A stretch of DNA of 64,000 nt from Albitalea sp966211955 (lineage in GTDB: Bacteria; Pseudomonadota; Gammaproteobacteria; Burkholderiales; Burkholderiaceae_C), in the NCBI GenBank assembly GCA_966211955.1, contig CBIHOF010000014.1:1-64000 (forward strand), in the 5' to 3' direction. The notes beneath the pieces were generated by a model. The model was not told where the DNA came from. It saw only the letters and a program-made list of their open reading frames with translations, and did not search any database. A program made the translations under genes and the position numbers. This document shows positions 1 to 9,994 of this stretch, piece by piece (position 1 is the stretch's first letter; each line of letters opens with the position of its first letter).

Positions 1-23
1 GAGGCAGTGAGAAGCCATCGTCA

Positions 24-481
<458 letters not shown>

Positions 482-485
<4 letters not shown>

Positions 486-1174
486 CCACCACCTCACAGC
501 AAGCCGTCGACGCCGCGATCACGTCGCGCCACTCCGTCCGCGCCTTCTTGCCCACGCCGGTGCCGCGGGAGGCGATCGAGGAGATCCTTGCGGTCGCGTC
601 GCGTGCGCCATCGGGCACCAACACCCAACCTTGGAACGTCTACGTTCTGACGGGCGAGGCGAAGGCGGAGCTGTCGCGCAAGATCCTTGCGGCCTACGAC
701 GACCCGGAAGAAGCCGCGACGCACAAGGAGGAGTACGCGTATTACCCGACCGAATGGCGATCGCCCTTCATCGACCGGCGGCGCAAGATCGGCTGGGACC
801 TCTACGGCCTGCTCAAGATCGGCAAGTCCGACAAGGCGCGCATGCACGACCAGCACGGCCGCAACTACAGCTTCTTCGACGCGCCGGTGGGCCTCATGTT
901 CACCATCGACCGCGTGATGCAGCAAGGCAGCTGGCTCGACTACGGCATGTTCCTGCAAAACATCATGATCGCCGCTCGCGCCCGCGGCCTGGACACCTGC
1001 CCGCAGGCGGCCTTCACGCAGTTCCACCGGATCATCATGGAGCACATCGGCGCGCCACCCGGTGAGATGCTGTTGTGCGGCATGTCGCTCGGACATGCCG
1101 ATCGCAGCGCGGTGGAGAACCAGCTCGTCACCGAACGCGCGCCGGTCAGCGAATTCGCGAGGTTCCTCGAATGA
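482..1174 (+). CDS. Nitroreductase family protein
   Basis: FMN-dependent NAD(P)H oxidoreductase of the nitroreductase superfamily, 230 residues. The N-terminal pattern AITSRHSVRAFLPTPVP followed by ASRAPSGTNTQPW is the classical FMN-phosphate and isoalloxazine-binding start of the family, and the C-terminal part has the expected GMSLGHAD segment. Substrate unknown: these enzymes reduce nitroaromatics, quinones or flavins, and the sequence does not distinguish them. The start overlaps the preceding stop and the stop overlaps the next start (both ATGA), so it lies inside a coupled operon with a thioesterase and a 2-hydroxyacid dehydrogenase. Confidence 0.9.
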
Positions 1175-2166
1175 GCCGACCCTCGGTGCTGGTTTGCCGG
1201 GCCGTGTTCCCGGAAGTGATCGGGCGGCTGTCGCAGTGGTTCGAGGTCGAGTCCAACCAGGATGACCATGTATTCACCAAGGCGGAGCTCATCGGGCGTC
1301 TGCATGGCAAGGCGGGTGCGTTCACGACGGGCAGCGTTGGCATCGATGCCGAGGTCCTCGACGCGAATCCGCAGCTCAAGGTCGTCGCCAACATGGCGGT
1401 GGGCTATAACAACTTCGACGTGCCTGCCTGCACCGCGCGCGGCGTCCTGTGCACCAACACGCCGGACGTGCTCACCGAAACCACGGCCGACTTCGGCTTC
1501 GCGCTGATGATGGCCGCGGCCCGCCGCATGGCCGAGTCCGAACACTTCCTGCGGCGCGGCGAATGGACCAAGTGGGCCTACGACATGTTCGTCGGCAGCG
1601 ACATCCACGGTGCGACGCTTGGCATCCTCGGCATGGGCCGCATCGGGCAGGGCATCGCTCGGCGCGGCGCCTTGGGTTTTGGCATGAAGGTCATCTATCA
1701 CAACCGCTCGCGCCTGCCGGCCGAGCCCGAGGCGCAGTTCAACGCGCGCTATGTGGACAAGGCCACGCTGCTGCGCGAGTCGGATCACCTCGTGCTCGTC
1801 GTGCCGTATTCGAAGGAATCGCATCACGCCATCGGCGCGGCCGAGCTCGCCATGATGAAGCCCACCGCGACGCTGACCAACATCGCCCGCGGCGGCGTGG
1901 TGGACGATGCAGCCTTGGCGCAGGCGCTGGCCAGCCGCCAGATCGCCGCCGCTGGACTCGACGTCTTCGAAGGGGAACCCAAGGTCCATCCACACCTGCT
2001 CGAAGTGCCGAACGTCGTGCTCACGCCGCACGTGGCTAGCGCCACCGTCGCCACGCGGCGCGCGATGGCCGATCTCGCCGCCGACAACCTCATCGCGGCG
2101 CTCGGCTTCGGCCCGAACGCCGGCAAGCCGCCTTCGCCCATCAACCCGGAAGTGCTGCGCGCATGA
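1171..2166 (+). CDS. D-isomer-specific 2-hydroxyacid dehydrogenase (glyoxylate/hydroxypyruvate reductase-like)
   Basis: 331-residue NAD(P)-dependent dehydrogenase that interconverts a 2-oxo acid and a D-2-hydroxy acid in the cytoplasm. Visible motifs: the substrate-side VVANMAVGYNNFDV, the Rossmann dinucleotide loop LGILGMGRIGQGIARR, the NIARGGVVDDAALAQAL segment with the catalytic Arg, and the C-terminal LTPHVASAT with the catalytic His. Length and motifs fit the glyoxylate/hydroxypyruvate reductase branch, but phosphonate or formate dehydrogenase-like roles cannot be excluded. An upstream in-frame start would reach deep into the nitroreductase gene; the ATG at 1171 is preferred because it makes the same 4-nt overlap seen at every other junction of this operon. 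Confidence 0.88.
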   Translation: MSRPSVLVCRAVFPEVIGRLSQWFEVESNQDDHVFTKAELIGRLHGKAGAFTTGSVGIDAEVLDANPQLKVVANMAVGYNNFDVPACTARGVLCTNTPDVLTETTADFGFALMMAAARRMAESEHFLRRGEWTKWAYDMFVGSDIHGATLGILGMGRIGQGIARRGALGFGMKVIYHNRSRLPAEPEAQFNARYVDKATLLRESDHLVLVVPYSKESHHAIGAAELAMMKPTATLTNIARGGVVDDAALAQALASRQIAAAGLDVFEGEPKVHPHLLEVPNVVLTPHVASATVATRRAMADLAADNLIAALGFGPNAGKPPSPINPEVLRA

Positions 2167-3692
2167 CCGCGTGGCGGCGCTGGCTCGCGGTGCTGGTCGC
2201 AACATGCAGCGCGGCCATGCCGGCGTGGAGCGCCGAGCGCGTGGTCGTCGGCTCCAAGCGCTTCACCGAGTCGTACATCCTCGGCGAGATCGTTCGCCAA
2301 ACGCTGCAGCAAGCGGGTGTGGAGGCGGAGCACAAGCAGGGGCTGGGCAACACCGGCATCCTCGAGCAGGCGCTGGCCACGGGCGCGGTCGATGTCTACC
2401 CTGAGTACACCGGCACCATCGTTCGCGAACTGCTGAAAAAGGAAGGCAACCCGTCGCTCGCCGAACTCAACGAGTGGCTCGCGCCGCGCGGCTTCAAGGC
2501 AGCGATTCCGCTGGGGTTCAACGACACGTACGCCCTTGCGATGCGCGAGTCGCAGGCGGCCAGGCTCGGCATCACCAGGATTTCCGACCTGCTCAAGCCG
2601 GAAGCCGCGCCGCTGCGCTTGGGTTTGTCGCATGAATTTCTCGCGCGGGCCGATGGATGGCCTGCACTGAAGGCGGCCTACCAGCTGCCGATGAAACCGG
2701 GCGGCGGCATCGACCACGGCATTGCCTACGACGCGATCGGCGCCGAGCGGGTGGACGTGATCGACATTTACTCGACGGACGCCAAGGTTGGCCGCTACGC
2801 CTTGCGCGTGCTGCAAGACGACCGTGGCTTCTTTCCGAAGTACGACGCGGTGCTGCTGATGCGCAGCGGCGTGAACGTGGCGCCTCTGGCGAAGCTTCAA
2901 GGCCGCATCGATGCAAAGACCATGATCGCGCTGAATGCGCAGGTGGAGCTCGACGGCATGAGCTTCGCCGAGGTCGCGCAGCGCTTCGTGCAAGGCGCCA
3001 CAGCGCCGTCCACGAAAACGCCGAGGACCTTCTGGCAGCGTCTCTTCGCCGACGACTTCGCGCGCCTGCTGGGCCAACACCTGTTGCTGGTGTTCGGCTC
3101 GCTGTTGATCGCGGTAGTGGTCGGCGTGCCGCTGGGCATCGCCGCTTTCCGTTGGCCGTGGACCTCGGGTCCGTTGCTAGGCCTCACCGGCATCCTGCAG
3201 ACGGTGCCATCCATCGCGCTGCTGGCCTTCCTCATCGCCATCGTGGGCGGCATCGGCCTCGTGCCGGCGGTGCTCGCGCTCTTCCTCTACGCGCTGCTGC
3301 CGATCGTGCGCAACACCGTCACCGGCCTGCGCATGGTCGGCCGCGACATGCGCGACGCGGCGCTGTCGCTCGGCCTCACGCCGCGCCAGTGCCTGCGCCA
3401 CGTCGAGCTGCCCCTGGCCATGCCCACGCTGATGGCGGGCGTGAAGACCGCGGCGGTCATCAACGTCGGCACGGCGACGGTGGCGGCGTTCATTGGCGCG
3501 GGCGGTTTCGGCGAACGCATCGTCGCCGGCCTCGCGGTCAACGACACCGGCGCAATGCTGGCCGGTGCGCTGCCTTCGGCCGTGCTTGCGCTCATCGTGC
3601 AGTGGCTCTTCGATGCCATCGAGCGATTCGCGTTCGCGCGAGCACCCGATGGCCATCGTGGCACCGCCCGGGCTGAGACAATCGCCGGATGA
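2163..3692 (+). CDS. Osmoprotectant-type ABC transporter, fused substrate-binding protein and permease
   Basis: 509 residues combining two ABC-importer parts of the glycine betaine/choline/osmoprotectant class. A signal-like hydrophobic start ends near AWSA (residue 23). An OpuC/ProX-type binding domain follows, beginning VVVGSKRFTESYILGEIV, and spans about residues 25-270. The C-terminal part (about 300-500) is a permease with several membrane segments and an EAA loop (ALSLGLTPRQCLRHVELPLA) that docks on an ATPase. No ATPase gene follows; it may lie upstream of the window or be shared. The start overlaps the dehydrogenase stop by 4 nt and the stop overlaps rmuC by 4 nt. Substrate is inferred from family only. 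Confidence 0.88.
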   Translation: MTAWRRWLAVLVATCSAAMPAWSAERVVVGSKRFTESYILGEIVRQTLQQAGVEAEHKQGLGNTGILEQALATGAVDVYPEYTGTIVRELLKKEGNPSLAELNEWLAPRGFKAAIPLGFNDTYALAMRESQAARLGITRISDLLKPEAAPLRLGLSHEFLARADGWPALKAAYQLPMKPGGGIDHGIAYDAIGAERVDVIDIYSTDAKVGRYALRVLQDDRGFFPKYDAVLLMRSGVNVAPLAKLQGRIDAKTMIALNAQVELDGMSFAEVAQRFVQGATAPSTKTPRTFWQRLFADDFARLLGQHLLLVFGSLLIAVVVGVPLGIAAFRWPWTSGPLLGLTGILQTVPSIALLAFLIAIVGGIGLVPAVLALFLYALLPIVRNTVTGLRMVGRDMRDAALSLGLTPRQCLRHVELPLAMPTLMAGVKTAAVINVGTATVAAFIGAGGFGERIVAGLAVNDTGAMLAGALPSAVLALIVQWLFDAIERFAFARAPDGHRGTARAETIAG

Positions 3693-5149
3693 ACTGGCAG
3701 ATGTGGTTGATCCTTCTCGCGCTCGCCCTGAACCTCGTCTTGTTGTTGTGGATGCTGGCGCGGCACAAGCCCGCCACCGATGGAGCGGATGCGACGCAGC
3801 GCCTCCTGCACGCGAGTTCCGAGCGGCTCGAACGCGAACTGCGGGATGAAGTCGGCCGCAGCGCCCAGGGCACGCGGCTCGAGCTCGGCAACGCGCTGGG
3901 CATGTTCCAGCAGACGCTCCTGAACCAGCAGGGTGACGTGGCGCGCACGCAGAACGAGCAGATCGACAGCTTCCGCACGCAACTGGCGGCCATGCAGGCC
4001 GCGGTGAGCCAGGCACTGCAAGCCGCGGCGAGCGCGCAGACGGCTCAGGCGCAGAGCTCGCGCGAGTCGCAGGACATCGCGCTCAAGCGTTTCTCGGATG
4101 CGATGAGCGAGCAGCTGCGCGCGCTGTCCGAAGCCAACGAACGCCGCATCGGCGAGGTGCGTACGGCTGTCGAGCAGCGGCTCACCACGCTGCAGCAGGG
4201 CAACGAGCAGAAGCTCGAGCAGATGCGCGCGACGGTCGACGAGAAGCTGCACGCCACGCTCGAAGCGCGCCTGGGCGAAAGCTTCAAGCAGGTGGCCGAG
4301 CGGCTGGAGCAGGTGCACCGAGGTCTTGGCGAAATGCAGACGCTGGCGCGCGACGTGGGCTCGCTGTCTCGTGTGCTGAACAATGTGAAGACGCGAGGCA
4401 CGCTGGGCGAAGTGCAACTGGCCGGATTGCTGGAACAGGTTCTCACGCCCGAGCAGTACGAACGCAACGTCGAGACGATCCCGGGCTCCAAGACCTACGT
4501 TGATTTCGCGATCAAGCTGCCCGGCCGGCGCGACGACGGCTTGCCGATGTGGCTGCCCATCGACTGCAAGTTTCCGCGTGACGACTACGAGCGGCTGCTC
4601 GAAGCGCACGAGCAGGCCGACAAGGAAGGCATCGAACAGGCCGCCAAGGCCATCGAGACGCGGCTGCGGGTGGAGGCGAAGTCCATCCGCGAGAAGTACA
4701 TCGCCGCGCCGCACACCACCGACTTCGGCATCCTCTTCGTGCCCACCGAAGGCCTGTACGCCGAGGCGCTGCGCCGACCGGGCCTCGTCGAGTCGCTGCA
4801 GCGCGACCACCGCGTCTCGCTTGCCGGCCCGACCACGCTGCTTGCCACACTCACCAGCCTTCAGATGGGCTTTCGCACGCTCGCGCTGGAAAAGCGCAGC
4901 GCCGAGGTGTGGGAGGTGCTGGGCGCGGTGAAGACCGAGTTCGGCAAGTTCGGTGACGTGCTCGCCAAGACCAAGAAGAAGCTGGACGAGGCCAGCAACA
5001 CCATCACGCAGGCGGAGGTTCGCACCCGCGCCATGGCACGCAGCCTGCGCGGTGTCGAGGCGCTGCCCGAGTCGCGCGCGCAGGCGCTGCTGCCCGGCGT
5101 CGTCGTCGACCCCGCCGAGATCGCGCAGGACGACGAGGAGACTGCTTGA
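3689..5149 (+). CDS. rmuC: DNA recombination protein RmuC
   Basis: 486 residues with the RmuC layout: an N-terminal membrane anchor (MNWQMWLILLALALNLVLLL, residues 1-20), a long Gln/Glu/Arg-rich coiled coil (about 30-230), then the conserved RmuC domain (about 240-450) with segments such as TRGTLGEVQLAGLLEQVL, WLPIDCKFPRDDYERLLEA and GILFVPTEGLYAEAL. In Escherichia coli RmuC limits inversion at short inverted repeats and is predicted to be nuclease related; its biochemistry is unsettled. Start and stop both make 4-nt overlaps with neighbours. Confidence 0.95.
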   Translation: MNWQMWLILLALALNLVLLLWMLARHKPATDGADATQRLLHASSERLERELRDEVGRSAQGTRLELGNALGMFQQTLLNQQGDVARTQNEQIDSFRTQLAAMQAAVSQALQAAASAQTAQAQSSRESQDIALKRFSDAMSEQLRALSEANERRIGEVRTAVEQRLTTLQQGNEQKLEQMRATVDEKLHATLEARLGESFKQVAERLEQVHRGLGEMQTLARDVGSLSRVLNNVKTRGTLGEVQLAGLLEQVLTPEQYERNVETIPGSKTYVDFAIKLPGRRDDGLPMWLPIDCKFPRDDYERLLEAHEQADKEGIEQAAKAIETRLRVEAKSIREKYIAAPHTTDFGILFVPTEGLYAEALRRPGLVESLQRDHRVSLAGPTTLLATLTSLQMGFRTLALEKRSAEVWEVLGAVKTEFGKFGDVLAKTKKKLDEASNTITQAEVRTRAMARSLRGVEALPESRAQALLPGVVVDPAEIAQDDEETA

Positions 5150-6309
5150 GGTTTTCGCGGCCGCTGCTCGCGCTCATCCTCGGACAGATCGCCTTGCATT
5201 CGTGCATGGCCGGCGTGCGGATGGCCGCACCGCTGCAGGCCTTGCAGCAGCACCTGGGGCCCGGTGCCGTCGGCGTGCTGATGGCCTTGTTCGCCGCGGC
5301 GCCTGTGCTGCTCGCGCTGCCGGCCGGACGCATGGCCGACCGGCATGGCTATCACCGGCCGCTGCACATCGCTGTGGCGCTGTCCGTCGCCGGAGGCATG
5401 CTGGCTGCGTTCACCGGCCACTACCTCGCGATGTGCGCCGCCGCGCTGCTGACAGGCGCGGGGACGAACATCGGCCTGATCACCATCCAGCGCACTGCGG
5501 GGCGAATGGCGGTCGATGCGACCGAGCGCATGCGGGTCTTCAGCTGGCTGGGCCTGGCGCCGGCGCTCGCCAACTTCGTCGGGCCGGTGACGGCGGGGGC
5601 TCTCATCGACCTCGCGGGCTTTCGGGTGGCATTCGCGGTGCTGATGCTGATGCCGCTCGCCTCCCTCGTGTCGTCGCGAATCGTGCCGAAAGAAGCGCCG
5701 CCTGCGCGATCCAAGGAACAGCGAAAGGCCAGCACCTCCTGGGACCTGCTGCGCTCACCGGCCTTGCGCCACCTGCTGCTGGTCAACTGGCTGCTGTCCG
5801 CGAGCTGGGACGTTCACACCTTCGTGCTGCCCATCCTGGGCCACGAGCGCGGCTTGAGTGCATCGGCGATCGGCAGCATCCTTGGTGTGTTCGCGGTGTC
5901 GGTGGCGAGCGTGCGCTTCGTCATCCCCTTCATCGCGCATCGGCTGAGCGAGGCGCAGGTGATCTCGGGAGCGATGCTGGCCGTGGCGGCGATCTTTGCC
6001 GTCTACCCCTTCGTGCATTCGGCGTGGCTGATGGCCGGCTGTGCCATCTTGCTCGGTTTCGCGCTGGGCGCGGTGCAACCGATGGTCATGTCCACGTTGC
6101 ATCACATCACGCCGGAGCATCGGCATGGCGAGGCGATCGCGTTCCGCTCGATGGCGATCAACATGTCGAGCACGCTCATGCCGCTCGTCTTCGGCGTGGC
6201 CGGCACGGCGATCGGCGCGGCCTATCTGTTCTGGGTGATGGGCGTGGCGGTGGGGGCCGGCAGCGTGCCGGCCCGCCGCATCGAGGGCGGGTCGACAACG
6301 TCGTCGTGA
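5146..6309 (+). CDS. MFS transporter
   Basis: 387-residue major facilitator superfamily protein, with hydrophobic segments throughout and the family loop motif GRMADRHGYHRPLH between transmembrane helices 2 and 3. Likely a drug or metabolite exporter in the inner membrane; the substrate cannot be predicted. The start is a TTG at 5146 forming a TTGA overlap with the rmuC stop, the fifth consecutive 4-nt overlap in this operon. The C-terminus (about 12 residues after the last helix) is polar and short. The gene converges with the next one on the minus strand, only 10 nt away. Confidence 0.87.
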   Translation: MRFSRPLLALILGQIALHSCMAGVRMAAPLQALQQHLGPGAVGVLMALFAAAPVLLALPAGRMADRHGYHRPLHIAVALSVAGGMLAAFTGHYLAMCAAALLTGAGTNIGLITIQRTAGRMAVDATERMRVFSWLGLAPALANFVGPVTAGALIDLAGFRVAFAVLMLMPLASLVSSRIVPKEAPPARSKEQRKASTSWDLLRSPALRHLLLVNWLLSASWDVHTFVLPILGHERGLSASAIGSILGVFAVSVASVRFVIPFIAHRLSEAQVISGAMLAVAAIFAVYPFVHSAWLMAGCAILLGFALGAVQPMVMSTLHHITPEHRHGEAIAFRSMAINMSSTLMPLVFGVAGTAIGAAYLFWVMGVAVGAGSVPARRIEGGSTTSS

Positions 6310-6319
6310 CGCGCGGCGG

Positions 6320-6934
6320 TCAGAAGCGGATGCCGCCCGGCGTCGTCGTGCGTTCGGTCGGCAGCGGCTGCGCCTGCGGCGCGGGCTGTGCCGTCTTCTT
6401 GTCGGCGGGCGCCGGCGGCGGCTCGGTCAGCGGCGTCGCGACCGGGTACTGGAAGTTGGCCGGCAGGTGCGAATCTCGCGGGTAGCCGGCCGAGTCCAGG
6501 TAGGACGACCAGTTGTCGCTGGAGAAGCCGCGCAGCACCTGGGCACCGATGGAGATCGACGGCGCTTCGCGGCCGCCCGTGAGGCGCAGCATCGCATCGC
6601 CGTCTTCACCCGTCAGCACCAGCTTCTCGGTGAAGGGCACACCACGGGTGCGCAGGAAGGTGCGGGCGGCGTCGCAGGGCTCGCAGGTCTTGAGCGAGTA
6701 CAGCGTGACGGGATAGCGTTGCGCCGCTTGTCGCAACTCCAGCGGCAGCGCCACCTGCGAGACCACGTTCGGGTTCTCGCCCAGCTTGGTGACACGCGAG
6801 CCGGCGCTGGGCGGCGGCGGCGTGTCGGTGTAGGTCACTCGGCCGTCGGGGCCGACGACCTTGTACTGGGCCAGGGCAGCGGCGCAGGCGGTGACGCCGA
6901 CCAGTGCCACGAGGGTTCGGACGCTCTTGATCAT
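6320..6934 (-). CDS. Secreted DUF4124/glutaredoxin-like protein
   Basis: 204-residue exported protein. A signal peptide (MIKSVRTLVALVGVTACAAA, cleavage near residue 23) is followed by a DUF4124-type segment (QYKVVGPDGRVTYTDTPPPP), then a glutaredoxin-like fold (about residues 75-150) with a redox CEPC motif in LYSLKTCEPCDAARTFLR and a cis-Pro region near GREAPSISIG. The C-terminus is Pro/Ala/Gln rich and disordered. Probably a periplasmic thiol-disulfide protein; the partner is unknown. Start chosen at the ATG with a GGAG six nt upstream, because an upstream in-frame start would place 24 polar residues before the signal peptide. Confidence 0.85.
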   Translation of the reverse strand: MIKSVRTLVALVGVTACAAALAQYKVVGPDGRVTYTDTPPPPSAGSRVTKLGENPNVVSQVALPLELRQAAQRYPVTLYSLKTCEPCDAARTFLRTRGVPFTEKLVLTGEDGDAMLRLTGGREAPSISIGAQVLRGFSSDNWSSYLDSAGYPRDSHLPANFQYPVATPLTEPPPAPADKKTAQPAPQAQPLPTERTTTPGGIRF

Positions 6935-7002
6935 CGAAAACTCCATAACCAGCGAATCTAAGCGACGAATGCCGTAAGCAATCGTGCGCTTCGAGAACAA
7001 AG

Positions 7003-9048
7003 TCACGCCATGCCCTGGTGCCGCAGCAGCGCATCAATGGTGGGCTCGCGGCCGCGGAAAGCCTTGAAGCTTTCCATCGCGGTTCGGCTGCCACCGGCCT
7101 CCAACACCGCCTCACGGTAACGCCGGCCGGTGTCCACATCGAGCACGGTGCCAGTCTTCTCGGCCGATTCCTCGAAAGCCCCCCAGGCATCCGCGCTCAG
7201 CACCTCGGCCCACTTGTAGCTGTAGTAGCCGGCCGCGTAGCCGCCGCCGAAGATGTGGGAGAAGGTGTTCTGGAAGCGGTTGAACGCGGGCGGCGGGATG
7301 ACCGACACCTCGGCGCGCACTTCGTCGAGCACCTTCTGGATGTTGTCTTCGCTGCCAGGCTCGGAATGCAGCCGCATGTCGAAGAGCGCGAGCTCCACCT
7401 GGCGCAGCGTCTGCAAGCCGCTCTGGAAGTTCTTGGCCGCGAGCATGCGGTCGAAGAGTTCGCGCGGCAGCGGCTCGCCGGTGTCGACGTGGGCGGTGAG
7501 GCGCTTGACCACGTCCCATTCCCAGCAGAAGTTCTCCATGAACTGGCTGGGCAGCTCCACCGCGTCCCACTCGACGCCGGAGATGCCGGCGACGCCCACG
7601 TCGCTCACCTGCGTGAGCATGTGGTGCAGGCCGTGGCCGAACTCGTGGAAGAGGGTGGTGACTTCGTCGTGGGTAAGCAGGGCTGGCCGCGGTTTGCCAT
7701 CCACCTCCAGCGGCGGCGCGAAGTTGCACACAAGATGCGCCACCGGTGTCTGCAGACGCCCTTCGGGGCGGGCCCATCGGCCACGCACGTCGTCCATCCA
7801 CGCGCCCGGGCGCTTGCCGCTGCGGGCGTACGGGTCGAGGTAGAACTGGCCCACCAACTGGCCGGCCCGCTCGATGCGGAAGAAGCGCACGCTCGGGTGC
7901 CACACCGCAGCGGTGTCGGGCGTGATGCTCACTTCGAACAGCGTCTCGATGATGCGAAACAGGCCGTCCAGCACCTTCGGCTCGGTGAAATACTGCTTCA
8001 CCTCCTGGTCGCTGAAGGCGTAGCGCGCTTCCTTGAGCTTCTCGCTCGCGTAGGTGAGGTCCCAGGCCTGCAGGTCAGGCATGTTCAACTCGTCGCGCGC
8101 GAACTCGCGCAGCTCCTTCAGGTCGCGCTCGGCGTAGGGCTTGGCGCGGCGGGCAAGGTCGCGCAGGAAGTCGATGACCTGCTGCGGCGAGTTGGCCATC
8201 TTGGGCACGAGCGAGACTTCGGCGAAGTTCTTGTAGCCGAGCAGCGCGGCTTCTTCCTGGCGCAGCTTCAAGAGCTCGCGCATCACGCCGGCGTTGTCGA
8301 GCTCGGGTTTGCCGAACTCGCTGGCGCGCGTCACGTTGGCGCGGTACAGCGTCTCGCGCAGGGCGCGGTTGTCGCCGTACTGCAGCACCGGGAAGTAGCT
8401 CGGGAAGTGCAAGGTGATGCGGTAGCCGTCCTTGCCCGCGGCTTGCGCGGCGGCTCGGGCCGCCTGCTTGGCGTCGTCGGGCACGCCGGCCATCTCTTCC
8501 TCGGTGGCGTCGTAGGCATAGCCGTCGGTGGCGTCCAGCACGTGCTCGGAGAACTTCTGCGACAGGTCGGCCTGCAGCTCCTGCAGCTGCTGGAAGCGCT
8601 GCTTGGCCTCGCCTTGCAGCTCGGCACCGGCGAGCACGAAGTCGCGCATCGCGTTGGACAAGGCCTTCTTGCGCGGCGCGCTCAATGTCGCGGCGCTGGG
8701 TGCGTTGTTGACGGCCTTGTACTTGGCGTACAGGCGTTCGTCAGCCGCGTGACGGCTGAACAGCTCGGTGACCTTGGGCAATGCTGCCGTGTAGGCCGCG
8801 CGCAGCTCGGGCGTGTCGGCAACCGAGTTGAGGTGACCGATGGCGCCCCAGGCGGACTTGAGCTGCTCCCCGGGCACGTCGAGTGCGGCGGAGAGCGCGT
8901 CGTAGTCGGCGGGTACCTCGGGTCCGACGGCTTGCTCCAGCGCTTCGTCGGCCTCCTTGAGCAACTGCTCGATGGCGGGCTCGACATGCTCGGGGCGGAT
9001 CTGGTCAAAGGCGGGCAGGCCGTCGTGTTGCAGCAGCGGATTCATCAT
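7003..9048 (-). CDS. prlC: M3 family metallopeptidase, oligopeptidase A
   Basis: 681-residue zinc peptidase of family M3, which degrades peptides (in E. coli OpdA/PrlC acts on signal-peptide fragments) in the cytoplasm. The zinc site HEFGH is at residues 468-472, with the downstream glutamate motif in SGVEWDAVELPSQFMENF. Length matches OpdA (about 680). Two adjacent ATGs (9048, 9045) follow a strong GGAGGTGA ribosome binding site. It is co-directional with folD, 37 nt downstream of the folD stop, so the two are probably co-transcribed. Confidence 0.95.
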   Translation of the reverse strand: MMNPLLQHDGLPAFDQIRPEHVEPAIEQLLKEADEALEQAVGPEVPADYDALSAALDVPGEQLKSAWGAIGHLNSVADTPELRAAYTAALPKVTELFSRHAADERLYAKYKAVNNAPSAATLSAPRKKALSNAMRDFVLAGAELQGEAKQRFQQLQELQADLSQKFSEHVLDATDGYAYDATEEEMAGVPDDAKQAARAAAQAAGKDGYRITLHFPSYFPVLQYGDNRALRETLYRANVTRASEFGKPELDNAGVMRELLKLRQEEAALLGYKNFAEVSLVPKMANSPQQVIDFLRDLARRAKPYAERDLKELREFARDELNMPDLQAWDLTYASEKLKEARYAFSDQEVKQYFTEPKVLDGLFRIIETLFEVSITPDTAAVWHPSVRFFRIERAGQLVGQFYLDPYARSGKRPGAWMDDVRGRWARPEGRLQTPVAHLVCNFAPPLEVDGKPRPALLTHDEVTTLFHEFGHGLHHMLTQVSDVGVAGISGVEWDAVELPSQFMENFCWEWDVVKRLTAHVDTGEPLPRELFDRMLAAKNFQSGLQTLRQVELALFDMRLHSEPGSEDNIQKVLDEVRAEVSVIPPPAFNRFQNTFSHIFGGGYAAGYYSYKWAEVLSADAWGAFEESAEKTGTVLDVDTGRRYREAVLEAGGSRTAMESFKAFRGREPTIDALLRHQGMA

Positions 9049-9085
9049 CGGGTCACCTCCTTGCGGCCATCGGCCGGACCGAAGA

Positions 9086-9946
9086 TCAGATCGAAGCGGC
9101 GGCGCCGCGTTCCGCGGCTTCGATGGTGTTCACGAGCAGCATCGCACGGGTCATGGGGCCGACGCCACCGGGCACCGGCGTGATCCAACCGGCCACCTCG
9201 GACACGCCCGCGAAGTCCACGTCGCCGCACAGCTTGCCTTCGTCGTTGCGGTTCATGCCCACGTCGATGACCACCGCACCCGGCTTGACCATGTCTGCGC
9301 GCAGCACGTTGCGGCGGCCGACAGCAGCCACGACCACATCGGCATTGCGCGTGAAGGCGCCGATGTCCTGCGTGTTGCTGTGGCAGATGGTGACGGTGGC
9401 ATTGGCCTGCAAGAGCAGCATCGCCATCGGCTTGCCCACGGTGTTGCTGCGGCCGATGACCACCGCGTTCTTGCCCTTGAGCGACATGCCCGTCGTCTCG
9501 ATGAGCTTCATGCAGCCGTAGGGCGTGCAGGGCAGGAAGCCGGGCCGGCCCACCATCAGCGCGCCGGCGCTTTGCACGTGGAAGCCGTCCACGTCCTTCA
9601 GCGGCGAAATGGTCTCGATGACCTTCTGCGGGTCGATGTGCTTGGGCAGCGGCATCTGCACGAGGATGCCGTGGATGGTCGGGTCGTTGTTCAGCGCCTC
9701 GATGCGCGCGAGCAGCGCGGCTTCGGTGAGCGTCGCATCGTACTTGTCGAGCACCGAGCGCACCCCGCTCGTTTCGCAATCGTTGACCTTGTGCTTGACG
9801 TACACCTGCGAGGCCGGGTCCTCGCCGACGAGGATGACGGCAAGGCCCGGCTGCCTGCCGCGGGCGGTGAGGGCGGCGGCGCGCTGGGCGACTTCAGCGC
9901 GAATGGACTTGGCAAGCGCGTTGCCGTCGATGAGTTGGGCGGTCAT
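9086..9946 (-). CDS. folD: Bifunctional methylenetetrahydrofolate dehydrogenase/methenyltetrahydrofolate cyclohydrolase
   Basis: 286-residue enzyme of one-carbon metabolism, oxidising 5,10-methylene-THF to 10-formyl-THF with NADP. Diagnostic features: the YVKHK active site (Tyr49, Lys53), the signature GILVQMPLPKHID, the NADP-binding VVIGRSNTVGKPMAMLLL, and the C-terminal ITPVPGGVGPMT. Length is typical (about 285). The ATG at 9946 has an AGAGGA ribosome binding site 7-8 nt upstream; a TTG two codons earlier is too close to it. It lies between prlC and a FixJ-like regulator on the same strand, separated from the regulator by a 148-nt repeat-containing gap. Confidence 0.96.
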   Translation of the reverse strand: MTAQLIDGNALAKSIRAEVAQRAAALTARGRQPGLAVILVGEDPASQVYVKHKVNDCETSGVRSVLDKYDATLTEAALLARIEALNNDPTIHGILVQMPLPKHIDPQKVIETISPLKDVDGFHVQSAGALMVGRPGFLPCTPYGCMKLIETTGMSLKGKNAVVIGRSNTVGKPMAMLLLQANATVTICHSNTQDIGAFTRNADVVVAAVGRRNVLRADMVKPGAVVIDVGMNRNDEGKLCGDVDFAGVSEVAGWITPVPGGVGPMTRAMLLVNTIEAAERGAAASI

Positions 9947-9994
9947 GAGCAATCCTCTTTAGCAATGCGTTGAATGGATGAACCACCGCAGCAA

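Noticed and set aside
7018..9183. 721-residue plus-strand frame opposite prlC
   Set aside because: Antisense shadow of the M3 peptidase gene; no domain and no ribosome binding site.
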